Shown piece after piece: positions 24,000-34,254 of a DNA stretch of 64,000 bases. This stretch comes from Fasciola hepatica (lineage: Eukaryota; Platyhelminthes; Trematoda; Plagiorchiida; Fasciolidae), in contig CANUEZ040000116.1 in assembly GCA_948099385.1 (NCBI GenBank), positions 16,589,501-16,653,500 on the forward strand, in the 5' to 3' direction. Made by a program: the position numbers and the translations under genes. Each line of letters begins with the position of its first letter. Within the stretch, counting starts at the first letter, position 1. The notes beneath the pieces were generated by a model. That model saw nothing but the letters and a program-made list of their open reading frames with translations, did not search any database and was not told where the DNA came from.

Positions 24000-24150
24000 G
24001 GCCTGACCTGACCTGTTGGGACCTTATGTGGTTTGCCATGACTCCAAGTCTAAAGGTCTGGTTGCCGGTTTTCCCTAATAGTGTAATGGGCCTTTGTGGC
24101 TATAGGGCATACCCCTTTCCTTGTACTCATGCACAAGCATGTCATAAAAA
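24000..24150 (+). repeat. Dispersed repeat family S, copy 1
   Basis: Matches, on the plus strand, the minus strand of both 46240-46350 and 61358-61440. The shared core reads GTCTGGTTGCCGGTT, then CCCTAATAGTG and GGGCCTTTG. It also shares the upstream block GGGACTTTATGTGGTTTTCC-like (here with substitutions) with the 46 kb copy. The 46 kb copy carries a tRNA-like head, so this is probably a 5'-truncated SINE copy. Confidence 0.65.
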
Positions 24151-24509
24151 AGGCACTTCCATAATACACTGTTGATTATCATTAGGGCTACTTCATTCCG
24201 TGCAGACAATTTGCACACCCACTTGGGCGATCAGAATTTCAACGAACGCCTGAAGTATTCACGATACACTTTTGCAGACCCCATACACACTCTGCTCGCC
24301 TTGCTAGACTTCGACCGTTATTCTCAGGACCTATGGTCACATTTTTGACTCAGTTTGACTCAATTCCAAATTAATTTGTGCAAGAAGGGCGCTGAAATCA
24401 TTCGTGTGTAATTTCCACCCTATTTCATTCAAACCCTTCACTGATCTGGTTTAGGTTTGTGGACAATTGTTAGGTCACTCACTTTCATTAAACTATTCGG
24501 AGTAACGTT

Positions 24510-24740
24510 TGTTTGGTTGACTGCCCTTCGGACTCCACCTTTCACGCACAAACCTCAGGTCATCTGACCAACCTGCACCCGGAAGCACCAGACTCGAGTT
24601 TCGCTCTTTTAGAGCTCATCAGTGGTGCATATCCTCCGCCTCACCCAGGGTTTGAACCCGGGCCCTTCCATCTCGAAGGTGTGTGTGTGTTACCACGGCT
24701 CCCGTCCGGGCTGATCCGAATCACCAAGTTAAGCTTACTC
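24510..24740 (-). repeat. tRNA-like dispersed repeat (copy 2)
   Basis: Inverted homologue of 3430-3690. Both share the blocks ending in CACGCACAAACCTCAGGTCA, the GTTTCGCTCTT-AGAGCTCA block and the GGGTTTGAACCC box. At the position of the 39 bp CA array of copy 1 it has only about 11 bp of TG repeat (24679-24690), and homology resumes on the far side. Confidence 0.65.
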
Positions 24741-25164
24741 AGATGTCGACCTCTATGACAGCCAAAAATGCCCGACAGCTTCAAATGGAGACACGGTTCT
24801 GGACCTTGTTAACTCCAAGCGAATGCCTCCCACCAGATCAGGTCTTCTCCACAGGATGGGGCCACAGTATCCACATTTTTAAACCTGCGTGATATAAATA
24901 ATCGGAGTAAATCTAGATTTGCTTATTGATAATCGGAACCCATCAAGTCCTCTTAATTTGCAGAACAGTTGGTGACGAACTAGGTTCGTTTGCAGCTATT
25001 CCTAATCACGCGATCACATTTGGAACCACGCAAAATGACGATGACCTCGCAACCAGGAAAGGGGACATCAGTTCGGTTGAGCGGATTGCTAATTTGAAAC
25101 AAATTCAAAAACTTCATTGAAATTCTTCCGTGTATCGCCCGTCTTCCCTAGTCCCGTTTTATTC

Positions 25165-25166
<2 letters not shown>

Positions 25167-25212
<46 letters not shown>
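25167..25212. repeat. (CA)n microsatellite
   Basis: About 23 perfect CA units, followed 30 bp later by an ATT array. Confidence 0.95.
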
Positions 25213-25213
<1 letters not shown>

Positions 25214-25243
25214 CGATCAACCACGTGCATTTTTGCAACCAAG

Positions 25244-25257
25244 TTATTATTATTAAC

Positions 25258-25290
<33 letters not shown>
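25244..25290. repeat. (ATT)n microsatellite
   Basis: Two TTA/ATT runs, the second (25259-25289) perfect. Confidence 0.95.
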
Positions 25291-26203
25291 GAAAAACGAC
25301 CTTTCAGCACGCGTTTGGGATGTATATTCTCCCGACCCATCACGCTTTGGTCCGGGATCGCTGCTCCCTCCACTCCAAAATGTCGTTCTCCACCCCGTTC
25401 CTAACCTTATCCTATCCCTTGCACAGCAGAGGCGAAAAGCTGTCAAATGCAAGCATAAAACGAATTAGACGACAATGATTTATTGTCTGGCATTTCTGTC
25501 CCCGGTGGTTCAATTTTATTGGGGATAAGTGCGGAAGGTATGACCATCGGGCTGAGGTGTGTTATACTGGGCAATGTGAATTCGGACTGATTTAAGGCTA
25601 TGGAACGAATGGAATTGTTCGGATCCAAATCAAATCTATCTTCCCCAGCATCCCATTGAAACCGAACTTTTTGCAATATTATATTGTTTTTTGACACGGC
25701 GTTTAGCCGCGCCGCCTTCGTTACCCTTGTTGTTGATTAACATGGTGAATCGGATGGTGATAATCATGTCCTCAGCACACACACCCCATCCCCCCACATC
25801 CCCGTCATCGACCGGTTCCGGCCACAGGAATTTCATCCTGGTCGCAGCAACCATTACTGTGATCCAGAAGGGATGTTGGATAAAATGTCTGTTGTTCGAA
25901 ATCAAGTTTCAGAAAAACGCAGAATTATTAGGCTATAACTAGACGGTTCATTTGTAGCAACTGTAAACAGTCAACTATATACGGTTTTCCGAACCCTTCG
26001 ATGGAAGCAATCGCGTATTTCGGATGCCTTGTTTCAGTTAATTCTTTACTCCGCCGCTTCCATCTTTCTTTTTAATTGCTTACTTTCATTATATAATAAT
26101 GGGACCACATTTGAGGAAGGGGGTCGCGGCTGATCAGAAGTCACTAACTGGGAGAGTGAGCCGTGCGGCATCATCACGTTCCTTATCGCACCATAGTTCC
26201 TAA
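25291..26203. other. No recognisable gene; likely 5' end of Gypsy-A
   Basis: No coding family recognised. The 5' LTR and primer-binding site of Gypsy-A would be expected near 25.7-26.2 kb, but I could not match this stretch to the region after 36.6 kb, so no LTR is called. Confidence 0.4.
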
Positions 26204-26659
26204 ATGTCTCAATTCAAGGATGCTGCTTATTCATCTAATATCTGCGATTCAGTACAGCAGTCCAACTTGGAGTTGGTGCAGACGCATGCACTACTGGGCC
26301 GTGCGTTGCTTTCGGTGGACACAGAGGTACGGACTCGGCTGTTGGCTAACCGCTATGTAGACAGCTTGCCGGAATTTCTAGAAGCCAAAATGCATATTGC
26401 TTCAGTCTGTTGTCAGGTAGATGTTTTGCAGTTGGTGGAGGCTTCCGGTGAACTCGCCAGTCTTGATACGATGATGAACATGGCCAAAGAAGAGGACTCA
26501 AGACTAAAAAATGAGTGCGTGGAGGAACTATCACTGATTTTTATTATAAACTCGATGAAGAAACCAGAGACTGCAAGAAAGTCAAATCAAACTAAGTGTT
26601 TTTGTTGCGACAGCGTGGGATATTTTTGTGAAAGTACAATACAAGAAATGAAGACCTGA
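26204..26659 (+). pseudogene. Gypsy-A Gag-like segment
   Basis: A 151-codon frame that is helical and charged, ending in a decayed zinc knuckle (CFCCDSVGYFC near residue 135, matching CxxC...G(H/Y)...C spacing with the His lost). Gag packages the element RNA in cytoplasmic particles. The start at 26204 is simply the first Met. Assignment rests on the knuckle and on the protease and RT that follow on the same strand. The frame ends at a TGA just before the protease region. Confidence 0.55.
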
Positions 26660-26765
26660 TATATCATTTATCGTATTCTCCAAATAAAATCATTATTAGA
26701 GCGGTAGAACGCGAGACCATCTGGGCGCAAGTTCAGATTAATGGTCCTAGTGAATTTTTCTCATA

Positions 26766-26935
26766 GATGCAGATATTACAGTTTCATTAGTCAAGCTTTT
26801 GTCAGATGAAGGATTACATTCGTGTTCCATGAAAGTGAGGTCGGTCAGGGGCTGCCCTCTGAATATTAAAGGGACAGCGCAACGTACGATTCGAATAAAA
26901 ATGAGGCCACGATGTATGACTCCGTAACATCACTC
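26766..26935 (+). pseudogene. Gypsy-A retropepsin segment
   Basis: In the frame starting at about 26766 the sequence reads IDADITVSLVKLL, the position and context of a retroviral-type aspartic protease active site (normally D-T/S-G-A). The second and third residues of the motif are altered (D-A-D). A VRSVRGCPLNIKGTA stretch, typical of the strand following the active site, comes next. The frame stops near 26922. The protease would cleave the Gag-Pol precursor; this copy should be inactive. Confidence 0.55.
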
Positions 26936-27199
26936 GACATGGACCAAGCAATGCTGGGGGACAGATCTCTTGTCTGCACCGAATGCTTCGACCAATCTAA
27001 AGGAATATCGGTGGAACGCGAAGTTTGGCTCGGTGCTTATTGTTGGCCAACCATCCAAGCAGGTGAGTGGATCCAATGTAAGTGTGATATTTATCCATGT
27101 GAACCCGGCTTTCCAAACCACCCTTCTGGAATTTGCTGGGATGTTTACGACAGATGAAGACCAACGTGGTTTCTATGACTGAGAAGAACATGAAAAACC

Positions 27200-27770
27200 T
27201 GCAAGACCAGGAGCTTTTCGGCCAAATGGACCCTGCCGTATTTCCGTTTATCTGGAGGATGAAGTGAGGAGCCGAGTGGACAAGATGTTGAAAGAAGAAG
27301 CTATCGAGGAAGCCTGCAGCCCTTAAAATTTACCTGTGTTGTTGATAAGGAATCACGATGAGAAATTCGAATTTGGTATTGATTTTAGACGTGCTGTTAT
27401 ATCCCTACACACAAGTCGGTACCTGCACCGGGGCGTTATGTAGCGGACGTATTTGATTGACTGCTAGAATCCATCATACTTTCGGTAATCGATCCGAGAT
27501 CAAGATATTGGCAAGTTCTAATAAAGAAGGAGGGCCAAAAGATACCGCTTGATAAGGATGTCATCTGGATTGTCAGGGGTGCCATTTATTTTTCCGTTTC
27601 CAATGCTCAGACTTTTAGTGGGACTAACAATCGTTGCTCTTTATGGAGACAATATCGTGATCTACAGTCGAGCGGTGGTGGAACATGTTCTGTTCACTTC
27701 AACAGTGGAGCTCTTGTACACCTTCCTCAGGAAGAAGTAAAAATTCATATGAAGCCCGGAGGGCTTTCTG
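27200..27770 (+). pseudogene. Gypsy-A reverse transcriptase, truncated by insertion
   Basis: Shows RT block 1 (DEVRSRVDKMLKEEAIEEA near 27255, then an in-frame stop), a DFRR motif near 27383 and a PFGLxxxP-like region (27560). The catalytic loop reads VALYGDNIVIYS at about 27632-27665. The normal Y-x-D-D has become Y-G-D-N, so the polymerase is dead. Two or more frame changes separate the pieces. Coding similarity on this strand ends at about 27.77 kb where Gypsy-B sequence begins. The RNase H continues at 31.37 kb. Confidence 0.75.
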
Positions 27771-27929
27771 TCAGTTCGAGGATACAATGTCAAACGAATA
27801 CGTTACATCACGGGTACCTGTCATGATCAGCAAAGATGCCAGCGATGCAGGTCCATAAGTAGGGCTGAAGTAGGTGAATGATTTGATGTTCACAAAGCAA
27901 TACCGTCGTGGGACAGGAAAGTATTCCTT

Positions 27930-28490
27930 CACCAAAACCGGATAACAGCAGTGGTGAATGTCGTTCTCTGAAAGGTTATTTTTGGATTCACGGCTGCGAA
28001 ACTGAGGACCATGGTCGCTGAAAATTTCTTCAGGAAGACCGAATCTCTCCAATAGGTTTTGAGGTCATCGCGGAATTATCGAAGTAGTGATCTCTCCACA
28101 CAGGAAAGCCTCTGGCCACTTGGAGCAGAAACACGTGGCAAGAACATTCCACTGGTGATAAGGGGTGCCCCCAAATGGTCCCATGAAATCAGTTTTAATC
28201 TTCGCCTCAGGCTTAAGTGTACTCATTGGGCTGAACGGTGGCTTCTCGTTCTTATCAGTACATTGAAAAGGAACACATTCTCTTACTGAAGCCTGGACTC
28301 TGGAGATGAATCGTGGCCACCAGTAATGGTCACGTATGCGGGCCTTCTTCCGCGCAATACTAGGGTGTCCTTCGTATCCAGCTGATATGACGGCAGGATC
28401 CAAACTTTCCGGCACTGCAAGACTATGATCTTTCATAGCAAAATTATTAACTGTTGTCAGCTCATCCTTGAAGGTATGAAATGGTAACAA
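27930..28490 (-). pseudogene. Gypsy-B integrase, truncated
   Basis: The minus-strand frame 28490-28065 has the H2C2 zinc-binding domain (GHPSIARKKARIRDHYWWP, then CVPFQC) and the start of the catalytic core with the first Asp (KTDFMGPFGG). A frame change near 28060 leads into ERFGLPEEIFSDHGPQF, which holds the second catalytic Asp. The third catalytic residue (Glu, expected about 35 residues on) is absent because similarity fades at about 27930. Integrase inserts the cDNA into the host genome. This copy cannot be functional. Confidence 0.8.
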
Positions 28491-28549
28491 TTCTGGTTGT
28501 TGTGGTTGTCTATTTGACCAGTCGGTGGAAACGTCATTATGGAAGGATT

Positions 28550-29035
28550 TCAGAACTGGATTGCCTTCTGTGTGTTTTTTAACTTCACCAAGCGCATCGT
28601 CTTGGAGTTCGCACTATTGAAAAATGCAGTCATTTTGGCCTCCTCGAGGTCTTTGCTTTCACCTGCTTTCTCCAAAGGAAGATGAGAAAGCTGGTCGGCT
28701 ACTTGGTTGTCTTGTGCGCCAACGTAGACTATGTCAAAATCATAATTCAGTAGTCGCGCGTACCAGCGGCTGAGGCGTACTGGTGGTTGGCCTTTGCTAT
28801 CGCGACAATGTAGGGTGGTCAGACAGGCGTGATCAGTGCGCAAAACAAAATGCCCGTCGAAGAAGCTGGCGATGCCACTTTTCGCATGCTCATGACACAT
28901 GCGAGAGCCTACTTCGCATCGGTGGAGTAATTTCTCTTCGTGGAGGGTAGAAAACGTGGAGCAAAAGCAATTACTATCTCTATGCCACATTGTAACTGCA
29001 ATAAAACAGCCCTAATCCCAACATCGGAAGCATCA
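28550..29035 (-). pseudogene. Gypsy-B RNase H
   Basis: Begins with PIDASDVGIRAVLLQ (the TDAS-type motif, about 29035-28990) and, after a frame change, continues with VLRTDHACLTTLHCR, RLSRWYARLLNYDFDIVYV and NQVADQLSHLPLE. These are the ordered motifs of Ty3/Gypsy RNase H. It removes the RNA strand during cDNA synthesis. The frame ends in a lysine- and asparagine-containing tail without motif. Confidence 0.8.
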
Positions 29036-29394
29036 ATAGGAAAGTGCGCAGGGAAGTTCTTAATAACAATAGCTGCCGCGGGGATTGAATAGAATTATAA
29101 GTACTCTCTTGTTCAGTATTGCAAAAAAATTCTTGTCGATTTTTGTCACTTTACGTAATTGTCCCGAAAAGGGTGCAGTTTTTTCTAATATTTCGTAGAT
29201 AGTAAGCACAAAAGCTTAAAAACTGATTTGTTCAGGTGTTACCGGCTTCTAGCTTTCCAGGATGACGCGTTTATTCTCATCAGGCCTCATTGCAGCTGAA
29301 GAAATGGCATGGCTTAGAAACTCAGTTTCTTTCACAGTGAAATGAGACTTTCGTAAATTCAAACCCAAATTTAGTTCATTCAACCAAAGCAATA

Positions 29395-30120
29395 TCATCC
29401 ACGTAAACTACACAACCTGTCAGATCTGCTAAAGAAAGGTGTCATAAACTTTTGCCAGGCTTCTGGTGCACTAGCCAGCCTCATAAGAAGTACTATGTAT
29501 TGAAAGAGTCCATCCTGAGTTAGAACAGCCGACCGTGGATCAGTCGTAAGTGGCTTTTGGAGGTACACGCTTTTCATATCGAACTACGAATATTCCTTAG
29601 CAACGACTAACCTTACTATTCGTTCGTCCGCAGTTGGCAACGAAAATTTGTCTATAATGAGATGTTTTGTTAGCATGCTTGATTTAGCTCAAATCCGTAC
29701 AGATCCATCTTTCTTGAGAACTGCAACCAAAGGGTGTACCCACTCACAGCATCGTATTGGTTCAATTAAAGCGTCCTCGAGCATTTCCCGAAGTGCTTTA
29801 CTAACCGTCTCCCTTTTAGCAAGTGGTCGAGGTTGGTGTGTGCTAGATGGAATTGCGTTGGAAAGTAGTCTTACTCTGTGTTGTCCAGTTGGAATTCGCC
29901 CGATATCGTCCTCAGACAAATTGGGATATTTCGCCTGGAAACCGTTAACTTCTACGTTTGCAGCATGCGTTCTGTCAACGTATGGAACAACTCGCAGCGA
30001 TACCGTGACTTTTTGGCCCAAGATCGGTTTATTGTTATGGCTGAACGCATACAGAGCAAACCGGCACTCACAATTTTTGTTCAAGAATAACGTTACATGC
30101 ACAAAACTGAGAATAGTCAC
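29395..30120 (-). pseudogene. Gypsy-B reverse transcriptase
   Basis: The frame 30120-29689 has the linker to RT (YPNLSEDDIGRIPTGQHRV), an AIPSSTHQPRPLAKRETV segment, and WVHPLVAVLKKDGSVRI, the block preceding the first catalytic Asp. After a break the frame 29577-29395 gives YLQKPLTTDPRSAVLTQDGL and LASAPEAWQKFM, matching motif B of Ty3/Gypsy RTs. The YxDD block would lie near 29.39 kb, but the reading frame there is disrupted and I could not confirm it. Confidence 0.8.
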
Positions 30121-30169
30121 CGTATTGTTTGAATAACTACCAGAAGTGTACCATGACTGGTATATCGGT

Positions 30170-31057
30170 AAAGTGGTAAAATGATTGCGGAAAAAAACAG
30201 TAAGGTATTAAACTTACAGGTGAAGCTGAGTCTAGTTCCATTTTCAGGAAATAGACCGTACGAATATCAGATAAAGGCAGTTTAAGTTCAACATTATGTA
30301 ATGCTGTACGAGGTGAACGAGTATCAAAGGCGTAAATGTTATCAGAAGGTTGATTGGTGGAACATAGATGACTAGAATTCATGTCACATACGTGAGAAAC
30401 AGTACGTTTACGACAAACTCGAGGAAAATGACCATACTCACCGCAAACGCGGCACTGGACATTTGACGCGGGGCAGATTTCACAGTCAGCCTTATGTTGG
30501 ATACTTCCGCATCTAAAGCAGTAAAAACGCTGTTTCGAGGCATGATCCGTGTTCGGTTCAACAGCTCTAATACGAGTAATATCCGTATTGACTGCGTCGG
30601 GGTGGAATAGTTTCTCCTGCTCATGCAAGTCACTTTTAGTACGTGCAATGTCACAAGCAATATCCCTATTGAGTTTGAGGGAATTTTCTGTCAATATAAC
30701 TTCACGAATTCTTTGATCACGAAAGTTTGAAACTAGTTGTTCAACGAGAGGTACTTCCTCACAGCCGCGTACAGCACAGAGGAGCCGCGATATGAAACCA
30801 TCAATTTTCTCACCAGGCTTTTGCTTAGAAAGGGAATTGATACGGGGTCCCCAGTGTTTGTCTAGTGTTTCCAGCGCATCCTTCAACGAAATTTTCATGC
30901 GTGAACCTAAAGCTTCAAAAAGTCCTCCTCCTTCAACCCCCCCCCCCTCCAGATGCGGTCGGAGAGTTTTCGGCTTATGTTTTACTGGAAGATTGATGCC
31001 GGCATTAAAGACGGGCACAATCCCCCGCCCATTATGGATGAAAGTGGATTTCCACAA
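30170..31057 (-). pseudogene. Gypsy-B Gag with two zinc knuckles, and retropepsin start
   Basis: A 306-codon minus-strand frame. The middle part (ETLDKHWGPRINSL, then GEKIDGFISRL and VEQLVSNFRDQRIREVIL) is Gag-like, and two CCHC-type knuckles follow near residues 178-212. The first, CFRCGSIQHKADC, is one residue short between His and the last Cys. The second, CRVCGEYGHFPRVC, is canonical. The frame then reads MELDSASPVSLIP near residue 273, a retropepsin active site with D-S-A in place of D-S/T-G. The RNA-binding nucleocapsid portion therefore looks well preserved while the protease is mutated. Confidence 0.8.
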
Positions 31058-31369
31058 ATTCCGCGAATCCCAGGATGATTAGGCTGCAGCATCGATCCGA
31101 GACTGATTTGGAGCACAAATCGTAGTAGTCATTCCGCAGGTTTTAGGCCGCGACGCAAAATGTTATGTCCAAAAAACAGTACCGTAGTTGGAAAGGAATT
31201 TATCCCGTCATCAGAACCGAATGACAACTATCTGAAATATACAATCATAGATTTGCACGAAACATGGGTCACACATCGATCTGTCAATAAGCGCCAAGGG
31301 CAGTCCGAGTTAATCGACTTGAAACAAGTGAGTCGGTGACCAGTTTGAATCGATACGCACGAACATACC

Positions 31370-31730
31370 AGCAACGAGTAGACGGCATTCAGTGTAAATA
31401 CACAGCAGGACACATTGGGCTGGGTCCAGACATACGAAATGGTGTGGTAGAACACAAAAGCAAAGTGCTCACGCGAGTCGAGAGACAATACTCCACAACT
31501 GAAGAGGAATATTTGTTTATCGTGTGGGCTTTAGAGAAAAGGCGACCATGACTGCTACGACAACGGTTACATACAGGGGCTGATTGAATATCTTTGAAGT
31601 GGATTAAAATGGTAAAGGATGTCCGGGGTAAATTGGTCCAATGGACACTTCGTTTCCAGGAACTTGATTCCCCTGTCACTCATACTTCCGATGTGGAAAA
31701 TCACGTGACTGATGTTACGTGCCCTTCTGA
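31370..31730 (+). pseudogene. Gypsy-A RNase H (continuation after Gypsy-B)
   Basis: The plus strand has HKSKVLTRVERQYSTTEEEY, then LFIVWALEKRRP (31465-31548), and after a frame change DVRGKLVQWTLRFQELD (about 31615-31668) and a degraded NHVTDVTCP. These are the central and C-terminal motifs of Ty3/Gypsy RNase H. Normally they follow RT by about 110 residues, which is the part lost or obscured around the Gypsy-B insertion. Same strand and order as the 27.2 kb RT. Confidence 0.75.
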
Positions 31731-31979
31731 GGAAACAAATCCTGATATCAAGGTCCAGACTGTAGTCAGCAAAGTGCATTCGCGGCAGGAGCCCCGGAGA
31801 TTAGTAGATCAAAGACGACAGGATCGTCAGATGGATAAAGCGCCACTAAATAGGGCGCATTCCTGACAAATGACGAACAACGCCTGTGGTGACCAAAAAG
31901 AAGGCTGCTCCATTTGAACGTCTCTGGTATACTATTAATGTGATTGCCGGAGTCTGTGTTCATCGTGCTCGAAAATGTG

Positions 31980-32160
31980 ACCAACTCAATAACAAAAGAA
32001 TGTCACGAACTGGTGCACACAGGTTACTGTCGGACATATGATTTACTTTCTGCCAAGAGCATATTGGCCAGAGATGCAGAATGACGTGATGAAGCAGGTC
32101 CTGGCCTTCGAGCTATGCCAACTTTTCAAAACCGACATGCTGGTCACACAGTTTCCAACA
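31980..32160 (+). pseudogene. Gypsy-A integrase zinc-binding domain
   Basis: Reads KECHELVHTGYCRT and, one frame away, YWPEMQNDVMKQVLAFELCQ. This is the H2C2 zinc finger of Ty3/Gypsy integrase with one Cys apparently replaced (A-F-E-L-C-Q where C..C..K is usual). Recognisable coding sequence then ends at about 32.16 kb, where LINE-1 begins, and resumes at 35.75 kb. Confidence 0.65.
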
Positions 32161-32210
32161 CTGTCAATCCCGATTTCAGAATTAGAACTTACTTTTCTAC
32201 TACTATGCAA

Positions 32211-32807
32211 TTAGCTCCTGCGTGAGGATAAGTCAGCTCCGTGGATATCATAGACCATTGCTGGCCACGTGCTGCCTCGGATGCGATAGTGATACAGATA
32301 ATGATCCAGTTCTTTTTCCATGGTACTGATCCTCACTTCGAGGTTCTCACCAAGGCGAAAAGGCCAACCAGAGCAAAGAGCAGGACAGAGTGTTTGTCTG
32401 GTTATCTCTGACTCGGGTTGCTGGAGGGTACAAACCAACCACCGCAGTCGTCGACGTTGGAGGAGGGCGGCAAGAATATCAACACCACAGTATCTTCTCC
32501 TTACCTCATTTTTGGACAATCTGTCATACCAGTTGACTTTGCGGATTTGCCGCATGTACTAGGGACAGAAAACCTACACCCTAAGGCTATCTTCAGCTCG
32601 CTGTGTCCAGGTTTTGCAGCCATAGACGAGTAGGGAGTGGATGACGGTATGGTAAACACGAACTTTGCTCATTAATCTGGTTTCACTGCGAGTCCACAAC
32701 GTTCGTTTTAGCTGGAGGAAGGCTCTCCTGGCGCTGTCGATTCGTAATACCACTTCATCTTTTGCCTGACCGTTAGGAGGTAGATTTGAGCCTAGGTATT
32801 TGAACAA
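32211..32807 (-). pseudogene. LINE-1 RT thumb and C-terminal segment
   Basis: The frame 32807-32574 has FKYLGSNLPPNGQAKDEVVLRI, then SARRAFLQLKRTLWTR and VIHSLLVYGCKTWTQRAED. This is the post-palm region characteristic of these LINEs, where the K-Y-L-G-S and Y-G-x-x-T-W motifs are strongly conserved. A further frame (32555-32211) gives LSKNEVRRR and RRLRWLVCTLQQ, the usual C-terminal segment. Function beyond RT/thumb is not established. Confidence 0.8.
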
Positions 32808-32829
32808 AAGGACATATTCAACTGGTCGG

Positions 32830-33450
32830 TCATTGATGAACGGTTGTTGAATTGTCGGGCCTAGATGAGTTGTGAAGGTTTTGGCTTTGGTTGAATTTAC
32901 TTCTGGCCCGATGGATTTCGCGAAAGAATTGATTCCAGTCGAAAGTTCGTTGGAGCATAGCGGAGGAATCTCCTAGCACGACAGTATCATCCGGGAACTC
33001 CAGGTCCGAGATGCGTAGTTCCTGGCTTAGCTGAGCATCAGGACTGTCGTGTAATTCAGGACCCCTTGTCCAATCAGTGGGGCAATTATACAGTACTTGT
33101 GAGGGGACAGTTCTGTCCAGTAGTGAGTGCGAACTCATCAGATTCCTCGCGGTACATACGAATCCAGGCGCCTGTTGTCGAGTGGTATCCCCTCAACAGA
33201 CTTCAAAGCTTATCGGGCATCCCATCGGATTGGATTATGGTCCAAAAAGACTCGCGGTTAATGGAATCGAAGGCAGCCCGGAAGTCAACAAAACAAGCTA
33301 CTGTTGGCTACTGGAACTTAAAGCAGTGCCCCAGTATTCGGCGCAGTGCGAAGATTTGATGCACACAACCTATGTCACACCGAAAACCATCCTGATTCGA
33401 GCGAGTGCATCGGTATTTTGACTCGGAGAAACGGCTTAGTAGGAACATAC
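32830..33450 (-). pseudogene. LINE-1 reverse transcriptase palm
   Basis: From high to low coordinate on the minus strand: a VACFVDFRAAFDSINRESFW motif A (about 33300-33245, first catalytic Asp present), a YHSTTGAWIRM segment (about 33190), and RISDLEFPDDTVVLGDSS (about 33015-32965), which is the catalytic loop. The usual F/Y-A-D-D has become F-P-D-D. Pieces are in different frames with internal stops. Confidence 0.75.
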
Positions 33451-33643
33451 TGGAAGTCCCTGAAGCAACATTGATCAAGCTGATCCTTCACATGCCGATT
33501 TATCGCCTTTCTTTGGGATGGACAGCGGAACAGACATGCCCCAGTTAGGTGAGGACATCTCGTCTCTCCAAAAGGAGCCTGAAATTTTACTCAACCATAC
33601 AATCAATGGTAATGAACGGACTTTATAAACCTAAGGAGAGATG

Positions 33644-33898
33644 CTATATTCCCCTGTAGCCTTTCTGTTTTTTCAGTTTTTCAATAATTTCTGTGGTTTC
33701 CTCGGTAATGGACGTGTGGCAGTTGCTTTCGTATGAGACTGGAGGAATTGAAATTGGTTGGTCCGTCGAGTGGTTAGTAGGGTGGTTGAGCAGTTGACCG
33801 AGGTGTTCGACCCATCGGTCCATTTTCTTGGTTTGTCCGGGTATTAGGTTTCCCGCCGCGTCGCGAAGGATCGAATCTTGTTTGTGGTGTCTATTCAA
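33644..33898 (-). pseudogene. LINE-1 linker between endonuclease and RT
   Basis: A 84-codon frame with DAAGNLIPGQTKKMDRWVEH and LGQLLNHP. It corresponds to the conserved spacer that precedes RT in these LINEs (a D..G..I.....RW.EHF..LLN pattern). Confidence 0.65.
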
Positions 33899-34254
33899 GG
33901 AGTTGCAAATGAGGCAGAAGAGTTTACCGATGTCACCAGTTCCGAATGCGGTCTCAATTTTTCGGCTATTTCTATCTAGTATCTTTCACGATCAGCCTTG
34001 GCAGAGCGTGCGGCCTCTCGTTGCAGTCTGCGGCGTTCACTACTACCTGCGGGCTGGGCTTCATGTGCTTTGGTTGACAAATGGAGCGCGCTCTCAGATA
34101 TTCAATCTTTTGCCCGCCCTTTTATCCATAGTACCGTCCATACAGCTTCCTTGATGGTCGATTTTATTTGAGTCTACTCCTTTTCCACAGAAACTTTGTC
34201 TTCTTGTATCTTGGTTGCGACGATCAGTCGAGTTGTTTGGCTGGTGACAGTGTC

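Larger units (their letters stand above)
27771..31160 (-). mobile_element. Gypsy-B: Ty3/Gypsy inserted antisense in Gypsy-A
   Basis: A second Ty3/Gypsy element on the minus strand, running Gag (31057) to protease, RT, RNase H and integrase (about 27.95 kb). Its RT and RNase H are only distantly like those of Gypsy-A, so it is another family. It sits exactly between the RT and RNase H of Gypsy-A, which marks it as the younger insertion. The integrase is cut after its second catalytic Asp. The sequence to 27771 is not recognisable, and no matching LTR pair could be found by eye. A TGGACATAACA end followed by TTTTGCGTCGCGG (minus, about 31168-31145) might be an LTR end plus primer-binding site. 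Confidence 0.75.

Noticed and set aside
27771..31160. LTR pair for Gypsy-B from the flanks at 27.77-27.93 and 31.06-31.33 kb
   Set aside because: The two flanks could not be aligned by eye beyond short words, so no LTRs are claimed.
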